64,000 nucleotides of DNA, taken from positions 558,001-622,000 of the forward strand of contig CAWKHA010000001.1 of assembly GCA_963849365.1 (NCBI GenBank). The letters run 5' to 3'. Position numbers and translations under genes: made by a program. This stretch comes from CAVQCJ01 sp963849365. Its GTDB lineage: Bacteria > Actinomycetota > Actinomycetes > Prado026. Shown one piece after another: positions 54,074 to 63,346 of this stretch. The notes beneath the pieces were generated by a model, which saw only the letters and a list, made by a program, of their open reading frames with translations, searched no databases and was not told the DNA's origin. The first letter of the stretch is position 1; each line of letters starts with the position of its first letter.

Positions 54074-55315
54074 TCACCACGGCTGTTCCGGGCTCGTCGA
54101 CAAGCCCAGGACCCGCCTGCGGAGCAGGTCGAGGGCGTTGACGGCGGTCAGGTGCCGGACGACCGCGCGGTCCCCGCGCAGGCGCAGGGCCCGCACGCTG
54201 GGCCCGGGATCGACCGCGACGAACGCCGTGCCGGGTTCGTGGCCGTCCTGCGGGTCGGGACCGGCGACGCCGGTCGTCGCGACGCCCCAGTCGGCACCCG
54301 TCCGCGCCCGCACTCCGGCGGCCATGGCGACGGCGACATCGGAGTGCACGGCTCCGACCCGGGCGAGCAGCGCGGCCGGCACCCCGAGCAGCGCCGTCTT
54401 CAGGCCGGTGTCGTACGCGACGACGCCGCCGACGAGCCCGCTGGACGCGCCCGGGACGTCGACGAGCGCGGACAGTACCTGCCCGCCGGTCAGCGACTCG
54501 GCGACGGCGACCGTGCCGGACCGCTCCCCCAGGGCGCGCAGCACCGAGGCCGCCAGCGTCTCGTCGCCCTCGCCGGTGACCGCCGCGCCCAGCCGGGACC
54601 TGGCCCGGTCCCCGACTTCCTCCAACGCCTGCGTGTCGGTGCCGGTGAAGCGCACCCTGACCTCGCCGGGCGAGGCCAGGTACGCCATCCGCACGCCCTC
54701 GGGAAGATCTGCCTCGATCGGCTGGAGCCGTTGCGCGACCAGCGACTCACCGACGACCGCGACCCGCAGCTGGACGGTCACGAGGGCGGGTGGCATGCCG
54801 GCGAGCCGGCGCAGCGCGGGCACGACGTCGCCGCTGACCATCGGGCGCATCTCGGCCGGGACCCCCGGGACGGCGTAGACCCGGCGGCCGCCCACCTCGA
54901 CCTCGAGCCCGGGGGCGGTGCCGGTCGGGTTGACGATGACGCGCGCGCCCTCGGGTCGCTCGGCCTGGACGTCGACGGTGGACGGCTTCGGCCGGCCACG
55001 CTCGCGGTACCAGCGGTCCAGCCCGGCGAGCAGGTCGGGGTCGACGCGGAGCGGGACGCCGGCGAGCGCGGCCAGAGCCGCCCGGGTGCGGTCGTCCGAG
55101 GTCGGCCCCAGGCCGCCGGTGACGATCACCGCATCGGCCGCGGCCAGGGCCGAGCGCAGCACGTCGAGCATCGCGCCGACGTCGTCGCCGACCTCGTAGC
55201 CGCGGACCACCTCGAGCCCGGCGGAGGCGAGGGTCTGTCCGGTCCACGCGAGGTTGCCGTTCACGACCTCACCGAGGAGCAGCTCGTCGCCGACGGCGAC
55301 CACCGCGACCCGCAC
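54074..55315 (-). CDS. cinA: CinA: nicotinamide-nucleotide amidohydrolase / competence-damage protein
   Basis: 413 residues from the GTG at 55315, 4 bp after the pgsA stop. The N-terminal part (1-170) is a MoCF-type domain with VVAVGDELLLGEVVNGN and VIVTGGLGPTSDDRTRAALA, in known members an ADP-ribose pyrophosphatase. The C-terminal CinA domain has VAVAESLTGGQVLSALVDVP and GVATTGVAGPDPQDG, an NMN deamidase in NAD recycling. Both halves are complete. The gene sits between pgsA and clgR in the usual actinobacterial order. Confidence 0.95.
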   Translation of the reverse strand: MRVAVVAVGDELLLGEVVNGNLAWTGQTLASAGLEVVRGYEVGDDVGAMLDVLRSALAAADAVIVTGGLGPTSDDRTRAALAALAGVPLRVDPDLLAGLDRWYRERGRPKPSTVDVQAERPEGARVIVNPTGTAPGLEVEVGGRRVYAVPGVPAEMRPMVSGDVVPALRRLAGMPPALVTVQLRVAVVGESLVAQRLQPIEADLPEGVRMAYLASPGEVRVRFTGTDTQALEEVGDRARSRLGAAVTGEGDETLAASVLRALGERSGTVAVAESLTGGQVLSALVDVPGASSGLVGGVVAYDTGLKTALLGVPAALLARVGAVHSDVAVAMAAGVRARTGADWGVATTGVAGPDPQDGHEPGTAFVAVDPGPSVRALRLRGDRAVVRHLTAVNALDLLRRRVLGLSTSPEQPW

Positions 55316-55319
55316 GCCG

Positions 55320-55934
55320 TCAGCTCCCGGCCCGCTCGGCGACCTGCCCGTCCCGGCGCAGCGCAAGCGCCCGCGCGACGTAGTCGATGCCGGTGACCAC
55401 GGTCACGACCACCGCGGCGGCGAGGATCACGGCCGACAGGGTGCGCAGCCAGCCGCCCAGCGGGAGGATGTACAGGCCGATGGCGATGCCCTGCAGCAGC
55501 GTCTTGAGCTTCCCGCCGCGCGACGCCGGGATGACCCCGTGCCTGATCACCCAGAACCGCAGCAGGGTGACGCCGACCTCCCGCACCAGCACGACGACCG
55601 TCACCCACCACGGCAGGTCGCCCAGCACGGAAAGCCCGACCAGGGCGGTGCCCATCAACGCCTTGTCCGCGATGGGATCGGCGATCTTGCCGAAGCTGGT
55701 GACCAGCCCGCGACGGCGGGCCAGCTCGCCGTCGACCAGGTCGGTGCAGGACGCCACCGCGAAGACGGCCCAGGCGATCCACCGCCACGTCGGGTCGTGC
55801 CCGCCGTCGTGGAAGAGCGCCGCAGCGAAGACGGGGACGAGCAGCAGCCGCAGGACGGTCAGTGCGTTGGCGATGTTCAGCAGCGACACCGGCTGCACCG
55901 GGTCGCCGATGTGGTCGGGCGGGGCCGGCCTCAC
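55320..55934 (-). CDS. pgsA: CDP-diacylglycerol--glycerol-3-phosphate 3-phosphatidyltransferase
   Basis: 204 residues from the GTG at 55934, which overlaps the rimO stop (GTGA). Makes phosphatidylglycerol phosphate in the membrane. The CDP-alcohol phosphotransferase motif D-x2-DG-x2-AR-x8-G-x3-D-x3-D is complete in DLVDGELARRRGLVTSFGKI followed by ADPIADK. About five hydrophobic helices are seen. The open frame continues upstream through rimO, but that part is not homologous to anything. Confidence 0.95.
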   Translation of the reverse strand: MRPAPPDHIGDPVQPVSLLNIANALTVLRLLLVPVFAAALFHDGGHDPTWRWIAWAVFAVASCTDLVDGELARRRGLVTSFGKIADPIADKALMGTALVGLSVLGDLPWWVTVVVLVREVGVTLLRFWVIRHGVIPASRGGKLKTLLQGIAIGLYILPLGGWLRTLSAVILAAAVVVTVVTGIDYVARALALRRDGQVAERAGS

Positions 55935-57382
55935 CGCTGCTCCCCCGGCCAGGGCACCGGCCGGGCCACGAGGTCCACGCCTTCCGAGCCGACGACGACC
56001 GCCGGCACCAGCGTCCCGACCGTGCGGCTGCCGTCGACCAGGCGCGTGCTGCCGTCGACCTCCGGGCCCTGGTGCTCGGCCCGTCCCTCGTCCGTGGCGT
56101 CGCCGGCAGGACCCTCCACGAGGACCGACACCCGCTCCCCGACGCGGTCCTCGGCGCGCTGCGCGGTGAGCTCCTCCATCAACCTCGACACACGTTCCAC
56201 CCGCTCGGCCACCGCGCCGGGCTCGAGGGCGCCGTCCAGCCCCGCGGCCTCGGTGCCGTCCTCGGCGGAGTAGCCGAACACCCCCACGACGTCCAGGCGG
56301 GCGAGCTGCAGGAAACGCTCGAGCTCGACGAGGTCGCCCTCCGTCTCCCCCGGGAAGCCGACGATCACGTTGGACCGCACCCCGGCCTGCGGCGCCAGCG
56401 CCCGGACCTGCTCGAGCAGGGCCAGGAACATGTCCGTCCCGCCGAACCGCCGCATCCGGCGCAGCACTCGCGGGCTGGCGTGCTGGAACGACAGGTCGAA
56501 GTACGCGGCCACGCCCGGCGTCGTCGCGATCACCTCGACCAGGCCGGGCCTGGTCTCGGCCGGCTGGAGGTACGAGACGCGGACCCGGTCGACGCCGTCC
56601 ACCGCGGCCAGCTCGGGCAGCAGCCGTTCGAGCGCCCGGGGGTCGCCGAGATCCTTGCCGTACGACGTGGAGTTCTCGCTGACCAGGACCAGCTCGCGCA
56701 CGCCCTGCTCCGCCAGCCAGCGCGCCTCGGCCAGCACCTGGTCCGGCGGCCGGGAGACGAAGGCGCCGCGGAACGAAGGGATCGCGCAGAACGAACAGCG
56801 GCGGTCGCACCCGGACGCCAGCTTCAGCGGTGCCGCCGGACCGTCGTCCAGCCGGCGGCGCAGCAGGCGGGGGCCGGCCGCGAGCCCGGTGCCCGCGCCG
56901 GCGTGGCCGGGCACCGAGACGCCGTCGGCGGCGGCCGGGCGCTGCAGCGGGGCGACGGGCAGCAGGCGTCGGCGGTCTGCCGGGACGTGCGGCGGCGCCT
57001 GCTCACCGGCCAGGACCGAGCGCAGCCGCTCCCCGATCGCGCTGTAGTCGTCGAACCCGAGGACGGCGTCGGCCTCCGGCATGGCGCGGGCCAGCTCGAC
57101 GCCGTACCGCTCGGCCAGGCAGCCGACCGCGACCACGGCCTGTGGCCGCCCGCCGTCGCGAAGGTCGGCGGCGGCCAGCAGGGTATCGATCGAGTCCTTC
57201 TTGGCCGACTCGACGAAGCCGCACGTGTTGACGAGCACGGCGTCCGCGTCGGTGGCGTCGCCGACGAGCTCCCAGCCGTCCAGCTCGAGCCGCGCCGCCA
57301 GCTCCTCGGAGTCGACCTCGTTGCGTGCGCAGCCCAGCGTTAGCAAGGCGACCGTGCGGCGGTCGGGGGCGGCGGAGCTCAC
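55931..57382 (-). CDS. rimO: Ribosomal protein uS12 methylthiotransferase RimO
   Basis: 483 residues. Radical-SAM enzyme that methylthiolates Asp88 of ribosomal protein uS12. N-terminal cluster Cys in LLTLGCARNEVDSEEL, VLVNTCGFVESAKKDS and VAVGCLAERYG; radical-SAM motif CDRRCSFCAIPSFRGAF; C-terminal TRAM-type domain. A ~45-residue insert (residues ~125-175, Arg/Pro/Ala-rich) separates the first two domains. The GTG at 57382 has no Shine-Dalgarno but TAGGCT lies 6 nt upstream, so the mRNA is probably leaderless. Confidence 0.95.
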   Translation of the reverse strand: MSSAAPDRRTVALLTLGCARNEVDSEELAARLELDGWELVGDATDADAVLVNTCGFVESAKKDSIDTLLAAADLRDGGRPQAVVAVGCLAERYGVELARAMPEADAVLGFDDYSAIGERLRSVLAGEQAPPHVPADRRRLLPVAPLQRPAAADGVSVPGHAGAGTGLAAGPRLLRRRLDDGPAAPLKLASGCDRRCSFCAIPSFRGAFVSRPPDQVLAEARWLAEQGVRELVLVSENSTSYGKDLGDPRALERLLPELAAVDGVDRVRVSYLQPAETRPGLVEVIATTPGVAAYFDLSFQHASPRVLRRMRRFGGTDMFLALLEQVRALAPQAGVRSNVIVGFPGETEGDLVELERFLQLARLDVVGVFGYSAEDGTEAAGLDGALEPGAVAERVERVSRLMEELTAQRAEDRVGERVSVLVEGPAGDATDEGRAEHQGPEVDGSTRLVDGSRTVGTLVPAVVVGSEGVDLVARPVPWPGEQR

Positions 57383-57388
57383 CGGGGC

Positions 57389-57394
57389 AGCCTA
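57389..57394 (-). promoter_or_regulatory. -10 element for leaderless rimO
   Basis: TAGGCT on the minus strand ends 6 nt before the GTG start of rimO. This is the commonest form of leaderless actinobacterial promoter. Confidence 0.6.
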
Positions 57395-57404
57395 GGCGCC
57401 CGGC

Positions 57405-58202
57405 TCACCCCTGGGCGGTGGGGTCGCCGGGACCGAAGGTGAGCCGGACGACCTGCCCGCCGCCGCCGGCGGCACCCAGGTCCACCCCGTTCACGACGAG
57501 GTGCACCACGCCCGCGTTGCCGATGACGATCTTGATCTGTTTGGGGTCGGTGAACGTCCGAGTGGTCCCGTCGGACAGCACGCCCTCGAACACCTTCCGG
57601 CTGCCGGCGTTCACCGACAGCCAGCTCCGGCCGCCGACGATGCTGAGCCGCATCGTCACGCCCCGCGCGCTCGACGGGACCTCGGCGATGACGGTGGGGC
57701 TCGTCGTGGCGCTGGCCGTGGGGGTGCTCGTCGCCGACGGCCCGGGGCTGGACGGTGCCGACGACGACGCCGTGGTCGCGGGCAGACCGGCGCCGGAGGC
57801 GGGCGGCGCGACGACGGTTCCGGTCCCGGATCCGCCTCGCAGCAGCTGGAACCCGGCCACCGCGAGCAGGAGCACCACCACCGCGGCCATCGCGGCCGTC
57901 CAGTTGGGGCCGCGGCGCTCCCGCGCCACGTGGGTGTCGGCCTCGAAGACCTCCGCGGCGGAGGGGCCGCCCGGCTCGTGCTGCCGGTCGAACTCGGCCA
58001 CGAGCGGTTCGGGGTCGATGCCCGCGACCTTCGCCAGGGTGCGGATGTGACCGCGCGCGTAGACGTCGCCGCCGCAGAGGCTGAAGTCGTCCGCCTCGAT
58101 GCGTGCGATCACGGTCCTGCGGATCCGGGTGCGCTCGGCGACGTCTTCGAGGGTCAGGCCCGCCTGTTCACGGGCCGCCGACAGCTCGGAGCCCAGTGAC
58201 AT
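57405..58202 (-). CDS. RodZ-like helix-turn-helix membrane protein
   Basis: 265 residues; AAGGGG stands 8 nt before the ATG. The N-terminal XRE-like domain (ELSAAREQAGLTLEDVAERT, residues 1-75) is cytoplasmic, followed by one transmembrane helix (AAMAAVVVLLLAVAGFQLL, ~103-121), a Ser/Thr/Pro-rich linker (~122-170) and a C-terminal DUF4115 beta domain (RSWLSVNAGSRKVFEGVLSD). This is the RodZ layout, a cytoskeleton-linked shape protein in other bacteria. It lies between ftsK and rimO in the conserved order. In the linker a tract of Ala/Thr/Ser/Pro would suit O-mannosylation. Confidence 0.9.
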   Translation of the reverse strand: MSLGSELSAAREQAGLTLEDVAERTRIRRTVIARIEADDFSLCGGDVYARGHIRTLAKVAGIDPEPLVAEFDRQHEPGGPSAAEVFEADTHVARERRGPNWTAAMAAVVVLLLAVAGFQLLRGGSGTGTVVAPPASGAGLPATTASSSAPSSPGPSATSTPTASATTSPTVIAEVPSSARGVTMRLSIVGGRSWLSVNAGSRKVFEGVLSDGTTRTFTDPKQIKIVIGNAGVVHLVVNGVDLGAAGGGGQVVRLTFGPGDPTAQG

Positions 58203-58384
58203 GGGAAGAACCCCTTAAGCCGGACCGGCCGGCCGTCTTCGTACCGGAATGCGGTGTCTGTCACCCCGTCGTGCCGGTGTGGTCCACCGCGCTGACGCAG
58301 TCATGCTACGCCGGGAGCCGCGTCCCGAAACCTGTTCGGCCGAGCGGGAGATCTTGCTCCGGCGGCGGGCCGGGCCGGGCGGCC

Positions 58385-61003
58385 CTACGCGCCGCCGCCG
58401 CGCAGCAGGACCAGCACCCCGTCCAGTTCGTCCGCCTGGACCAGCACCTCGCGGGCCTTGGAGCCTTCGGACGGTCCGACGATGCCACGGCTCTCCATCA
58501 GGTCCATCAGCCGCCCGGCCTTGGCGAAACCGACCCGGAGCTTGCGCTGCAGCATCGAGGTCGACCCGAACTGGGTGCTGACCACCAGCTCGGCGGCCTG
58601 GCAGAGCAGGTCCAGGTCGTCGCCGATGTCCTCGTCGATCTCCCTGCGGGTCGCGGCGGCCGCGGTCACGTCCTCGCGGTACGTCGGCTGCAGCTGGGTC
58701 TTGCAGTGCTCGACGACGGCGTGGATCTCGGCCTCGCCGACCCAGGCGCCCTGGATGCGCATCGGCTTGCTCGCGCCCATCGGCAGGAACAGGGCGTCGC
58801 CTTGCCCGACCAGCTTCTCGGCACCCGGCTGGTCGAGGATGACGCGGCTGTCGGCGAGGCTGCTGGTCGCGAACGCCAGCCGCGAGGGCACGTTGGCCTT
58901 GATCAGCCCGGTCACGACGTCGACGCTGGGCCGCTGGGTGGCCAGCACGAGGTGGATACCGGCGGCGCGGGCGAGCTGGGTGATGCGCACGATGGCGTCC
59001 TCGACGTCGCGCGGGGCGATCATCATGAGGTCGGCCAGCTCGTCCACGATCACGAGCAGGTAGGGGTACGGCTGCAGCACGCGCTCGCTGCCGGGCAGCG
59101 GCTGCAGCCGGCCGGTGCGGACCGCTTTGTTGAAGTCGTCGATGTGCCGGTAGCCGAACGCCGCGAGGTCGTCGTAGCGCTGGTCCATCTCGCGGACCAC
59201 CCACTGCAGCGCCTCGGCCGCCTTCTTCGGGTGCGTGATGATCGGCGTGATCAGGTGCGGGATGCCTTCGTACGCCGTGAGCTCCACCCGCTTGGGGTCG
59301 ACCAGGATCATGCGCACGTCGTCGGGTGTCGACCGGGCGAGCACGGACACGATCAACGAGTTGATGCAGCTGGACTTGCCGGCGCCGGTGGCGCCGGCGA
59401 CCAGGATGTGCGGCATCTTCGCGAGGTTGGCGACGACGTAGCCGCCCTCCACGTCTTTGCCGAGCCCGACCATCATCGGGTGGTGGTCGGCGACGGCCAC
59501 CGCCGAGCGCAGGGTGTCGCCGAGGCTGACGATCTCGCGGTCCGCGTTGGGGATCTCGATGCCGATGGCGGACTTGCCGGGGATCGGGCTGAGGATCCGC
59601 ACGTCCGCGCTGGCGACCGCGTAGGCGATGTTCTTGCTCAACGCCGTCACGCGCTCCACCTTCACCGCCGGGCCGAGCTCGACCTCGTACCTGGTGACGG
59701 TCGGACCGCGGCTGAAGCCGGTGACCTGCGCGTCGATGTCGAACTGGTCGAGCACCCGCGTGAGCGCCTCGACGACGGAGTCGTTCGCCTTCGTCCGGGC
59801 CCTGTGCTGCGCTCCCGGCCGGAGCAGGTCCGGACGGGGCAGGTGGTAGGTGACGTCGCCGGACAGGGCGAGCTGTTCGACGTGCGCCGGCAGCGGCGGG
59901 CCGGCCGTGGCCGGTGCCGGCGGGGCCGCCGTGCCCGGGGCAGCGGGTGAGCCCGCGGCCGCGATCGCCGTGCCGCCGGTCGGTACCGCCGCTCCCGCCG
60001 CGCCCGCCCCGGGCCGGGTGAGCACGATCGTGTCCACCTGGTCGGGCGGGAAGGTCCCGATCACGGGTGACTCGTACGGCTCGGCCGAGGAGTCCTCCCC
60101 GTCTTCGTCCGGCCGCTGCATGACGCCGACGCGGCGGCGGCCGCGACCACGGCGCAGCCCGGGCTGCGGTGCCTCGGTGAGGTCGACCACGTCGGTGGGC
60201 TCGGACAGCGCCTGCGTCGAACGGCGCAGCAGCCGGGCCTCGAGCGCGCGCAGCCGCTCCGGCACGGCGTGCAGCGGCGTGGCGGTCAGTACCAGGACGC
60301 CGAAGCCGACGAGCAGGAGCAGCAACGGCACCGCGACGTACGCCGTCACGCCGGAGACGAGCGGGGCGGACGCGATCCAGCCCAGCCAGCCACCGGCCCC
60401 ACGCATGGCGTGCGCGCTGCCCGGCTGCGGGGTCCCGTGCGCCACGTGCACGACGCCGAGCACGCCGACCAGCACGGCGGCCCAGCCCACGAGCACGCGT
60501 CCACCGGGTGCGTTGCGCTCGGGGTGGCGCAGCACCCGCCAGGCCCAGGCGAGCAGCAGGAACGGCAGCGTCCAGGCCAGCGAGCCGAAGGCCCCCTCGG
60601 CGACGGCGCGGACCGTGCCGCCGACCGGGCCGGTGAGGTGCCACCAGGTGGCGGCCGCCGTCAGCACGGCCAGGCCGACGAGCAGCAGGCCGAAGCCGTC
60701 ACGGCGCTGTGCGGGATCGATCGCCGCGGCGCCTTCGCGAGCCCCGTGGCCCACGCGGCGGGTGATGCCGCCGATGACGTGCGCCAGCGCCAGCCACGTG
60801 CCGGTGAACGCACGCCCGACGGCCCGCAGCATGCGCCGGAGCGGACCCGGGCCGCTGCGGCGGCGGGTGGACCTCGAACGGGACCGGGGTCGTGCGGCCG
60901 GTCGCCGCTGGCCACCGCCGGACCGCCGCTGGGTCGAGCGCGCGCCGGAGCGCGGGCGAGGGCCGGCGGAGCGCGTGCTGCCGGCAGAGGTACGGCTGGC
61001 CAT
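58385..61003 (-). CDS. ftsK: DNA translocase FtsK
   Basis: 872 residues. Septum-located motor that pumps chromosomes and activates dimer resolution. A very basic N-terminus (1-60) precedes four to five transmembrane helices (~65-230), a linker (~250-370), and the motor: LGKDVEGGYVVANLAKMPHI, ATGAGKSSCINSLIV (Walker A), MILVDPKRVELTAYEGIPHL (Walker B), with HLVLATQRPSVDVVTGLIKA. The C-terminal gamma domain (STSMLQRKLRVGFAKAGRLM) reads the polarity sequences. No Shine-Dalgarno; TAGCCT 6 nt before the ATG suggests a leaderless mRNA. Confidence 0.96.
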   Translation of the reverse strand: MASRTSAGSTRSAGPRPRSGARSTQRRSGGGQRRPAARPRSRSRSTRRRSGPGPLRRMLRAVGRAFTGTWLALAHVIGGITRRVGHGAREGAAAIDPAQRRDGFGLLLVGLAVLTAAATWWHLTGPVGGTVRAVAEGAFGSLAWTLPFLLLAWAWRVLRHPERNAPGGRVLVGWAAVLVGVLGVVHVAHGTPQPGSAHAMRGAGGWLGWIASAPLVSGVTAYVAVPLLLLLVGFGVLVLTATPLHAVPERLRALEARLLRRSTQALSEPTDVVDLTEAPQPGLRRGRGRRRVGVMQRPDEDGEDSSAEPYESPVIGTFPPDQVDTIVLTRPGAGAAGAAVPTGGTAIAAAGSPAAPGTAAPPAPATAGPPLPAHVEQLALSGDVTYHLPRPDLLRPGAQHRARTKANDSVVEALTRVLDQFDIDAQVTGFSRGPTVTRYEVELGPAVKVERVTALSKNIAYAVASADVRILSPIPGKSAIGIEIPNADREIVSLGDTLRSAVAVADHHPMMVGLGKDVEGGYVVANLAKMPHILVAGATGAGKSSCINSLIVSVLARSTPDDVRMILVDPKRVELTAYEGIPHLITPIITHPKKAAEALQWVVREMDQRYDDLAAFGYRHIDDFNKAVRTGRLQPLPGSERVLQPYPYLLVIVDELADLMMIAPRDVEDAIVRITQLARAAGIHLVLATQRPSVDVVTGLIKANVPSRLAFATSSLADSRVILDQPGAEKLVGQGDALFLPMGASKPMRIQGAWVGEAEIHAVVEHCKTQLQPTYREDVTAAAATRREIDEDIGDDLDLLCQAAELVVSTQFGSTSMLQRKLRVGFAKAGRLMDLMESRGIVGPSEGSKAREVLVQADELDGVLVLLRGGGA

Positions 61004-61009
61004 GGTCGC

Positions 61010-61015
61010 AGGCTA
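61010..61015 (-). promoter_or_regulatory. -10 element for leaderless ftsK
   Basis: TAGCCT on the minus strand ends 6 nt before the ATG at 61003. Confidence 0.55.
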
Positions 61016-61106
61016 CCCACGCACCCCAGGGTTCCCTCGCGTCCCACGCCGTGCCGCGGGCGTGCGTTGCCTTCAGCCGCCCGGGCGCGCGGCCGATCAA
61101 CTGGCC

Positions 61107-61643
61107 GTGAAGACCCAGGGGATCTATCTGCCGGCCCAGATGGTCACGACGGGCTGGGGCATCCCGCCGGTGTGCGTCCGAGACGGGCGGCCCGCGGCCG
61201 CGCCGCGCCGGATCACCTTCGTCTCCCGCACGCCGTACTGGGTCTACCTCACCGTGTTCGTCGGCGTGCTGATCATGGTGGCCGTACTGCTGATCACGCA
61301 GAAGCGGATCAAGGCGCCGGCGTGGCCGGTCTGCGCGGACTGCCTGCGGGTGAGACGGCAGCGCCTGACGGCCATGTGGTCGCTGCTGGTGGGTGCGCCC
61401 GTCCTGGCCGGCCTGGCCGCCGCCGTCATCGGGTCCACCCCCGGCCAGGAGCCCGTCATCGCAGGAGTGCTGCTGCTCGGTCTCCTGGGCGGACCGTTGG
61501 CGGCCGCGATCGTGGGTGCCCGGGGATCGTGGTCGGAGCTGTTCAACGCGTCGGTCGACCCCACGGGAGCGTCGGTCAACTTCCGGCAGCCGGCGCCGGC
61601 CTTCGTCCACTCGCTGCCAGGGGTGTCCGTCCCGCAGCGCTGA
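61107..61643 (+). CDS. Small membrane protein with a partial zinc knuckle
   Basis: 178 residues from a GTG at 61107 (an ATG at 61140 would make it 167). It has a first cytoplasmic part with PVCVRDGRPA, a transmembrane helix (YWVYLTVFVGVLIMVAVLL), a cytoplasmic loop with PVCADCLRVRRQR, and two more hydrophobic helices (LLVGAPVLAGLAAAVIG, AGVLLLGLLGGPLAAAIVG). In similar proteins both Cys pairs form CxxC knuckles; here the first pair reads CVRDG, with one Cys gone. Function unknown. It is the only plus-strand gene in the ftsK-rnj region. The long upstream extension of the frame over ftsK is spurious. Confidence 0.7.
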   Translation: MKTQGIYLPAQMVTTGWGIPPVCVRDGRPAAAPRRITFVSRTPYWVYLTVFVGVLIMVAVLLITQKRIKAPAWPVCADCLRVRRQRLTAMWSLLVGAPVLAGLAAAVIGSTPGQEPVIAGVLLLGLLGGPLAAAIVGARGSWSELFNASVDPTGASVNFRQPAPAFVHSLPGVSVPQR

Positions 61644-61657
61644 CGGCGACCCCCAGG

Positions 61658-63346
61658 TCAGACTTCGACGACGACGGGGATGATCATCGGGCGGCGCCGG
61701 TGCGTGTCGCTGACCCAGCGCCCGATCGCCCGCCGCATGACCCGCTGGAGCTCGAAGGTGTCAGTCGTGCCCTCGCGCAGCGCGTCCTCGAGCGCGGCCG
61801 CGATCCGCGGGCGTACGTCGTTGAAGACACTGTCGTCCTCGACGAAACCGCGGGCGTGGATGTCCGGGCCGCCGACCACCTTGCCGTCGGTGAGGTCCAC
61901 GACCGCGACCACCGAGATGAAGCCCTCCGAGCCGAGGATCCGCCGGTCCTTGAGCGAGGTCTCGGTGACGTCGCCGACCGACGTGCCGTCCACGTACACG
62001 AACCCGCACGGCACCGCGCCCACGATCGTCGCCACGCCGTCGACGAGGTCGACGACCGAGCCGTTGTCCGCCAGCACCACGCGTTCGCGCGGCACCCCCG
62101 TCCGTACCGCGATGTCGCCGTTGGCGCGCTGGTGCCGCCACTCGCCGTGCACCGGCATGGCGTTGCGCGGCCGCACGATGTTGTAGCAGTACGTCAGCTC
62201 GCCCTCGGCGGCGTGGCCGGAGACGTGCACGAGTGCGTTGCCCTTGTGCACGACGTGCGCGCCCATCCGGGACAAGCCGTTGATGACCCGGAAGACAGCG
62301 TTCTCGTTGCCGGGGATCAGCGAGGAGGCGAGCAGCACCGTGTCGCCCTCCCCCACCTTGATCGGGTGGTCGTTGTTGGCCATCCGGGACAGCGCGGCCA
62401 TCGGCTCGCCCTGCGAGCCGGTGCAGATCAGCACGACCTCCTCGTCGCGCAGCAGGTCGACCTCGTCGACCGACACGACCAGTCCGGCCGGGATCGTCAG
62501 GTAGCCCAAGTCGCGCGCGACCCCCATGTTGCGCACCATCGAGCGCCCGATGAGGGCGACCTTGCGGCCGTGCCGGGCCGAGACGTCGAGGAGCTGCTGC
62601 ACGCGGTGCACGTGGGAGGCGAAGCAGGCGGCGATCACGCGGCGTTCGGCGCGGGCGAAGACGGCGTCGACCACCGGTTCGATCGAGCGTTCGGCCGGGA
62701 CGAAGCCGGGCACCTCGGCGTTGGTGGAGTCGACCAGGAACAGGTCGACCCCCTCCTCGCCCAGCCGCGCGAACGCGCGCAGGTCGGTGATCCGCCCGTC
62801 CAGCGGGAGCTGGTCCATCTTGAAGTCGCCGGTGTGCAGGATCAGCTGGCCGGAGGGCGCACGCAGCGCGACCGCGAGCGCGTCCGGGATCGAGTGGTTG
62901 ACGGCCACGAACTCGCACTCGAACGCCCCGAGCCGCTCGACCCGACCCTCGGCGACCTCCAGCTGCAGCGGCTGGATGCGGTGCTCGCGCAGCTTCGCCT
63001 CGACCATCGCCAGGGTGAGCCGCGAGCCGACCAGCGGGATGTCGCGGCGCTCGCGCAGGAGGTACGGCACCCCGCCAATATGGTCCTCGTGCGCGTGCGT
63101 CAGGACCAGGGCGTCGATGTCGTCCAGCCGGCCGCGGATGTACTCGAAGTCCGGCAGGACCAGGTCGACGCCCGGCTGGTTGTCCTCCGGGAACAGCACC
63201 CCGCAGTCGACGACGAGCAGCCGGCCGTCGTACTCGAACACGGTCATGTTGCGGCCGACCTCGCCGAGGCCGCCGAGCGCGACGACGCGCACCACCCCGT
63301 CGGCGAGCGGGGGCGGCGGGTGCGGCGTGACGACCGGGTGGGTCAT
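61658..63346 (-). CDS. rnj: Ribonuclease J
   Basis: 562 residues. Metallo-beta-lactamase/beta-CASP RNase with 5'-3' exo- and endonuclease activity in RNA maturation and decay. Metal motifs: LTHAHEDHIGGVPYLL (~82-97), VNHSIPDALAVAL, HTGDFKMDQLPLDG, and the beta-CASP motifs ACFASHVHRVQQLL and VHVSGHAAEGELTY. The C-terminal domain ends IIPVVVEV. The start overlaps the dapA stop (ATGA), the usual actinobacterial dapA-rnj pairing. With rny, the window encodes both main initiators of RNA turnover. Confidence 0.96.
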   Translation of the reverse strand: MTHPVVTPHPPPPLADGVVRVVALGGLGEVGRNMTVFEYDGRLLVVDCGVLFPEDNQPGVDLVLPDFEYIRGRLDDIDALVLTHAHEDHIGGVPYLLRERRDIPLVGSRLTLAMVEAKLREHRIQPLQLEVAEGRVERLGAFECEFVAVNHSIPDALAVALRAPSGQLILHTGDFKMDQLPLDGRITDLRAFARLGEEGVDLFLVDSTNAEVPGFVPAERSIEPVVDAVFARAERRVIAACFASHVHRVQQLLDVSARHGRKVALIGRSMVRNMGVARDLGYLTIPAGLVVSVDEVDLLRDEEVVLICTGSQGEPMAALSRMANNDHPIKVGEGDTVLLASSLIPGNENAVFRVINGLSRMGAHVVHKGNALVHVSGHAAEGELTYCYNIVRPRNAMPVHGEWRHQRANGDIAVRTGVPRERVVLADNGSVVDLVDGVATIVGAVPCGFVYVDGTSVGDVTETSLKDRRILGSEGFISVVAVVDLTDGKVVGGPDIHARGFVEDDSVFNDVRPRIAAALEDALREGTTDTFELQRVMRRAIGRWVSDTHRRRPMIIPVVVEV

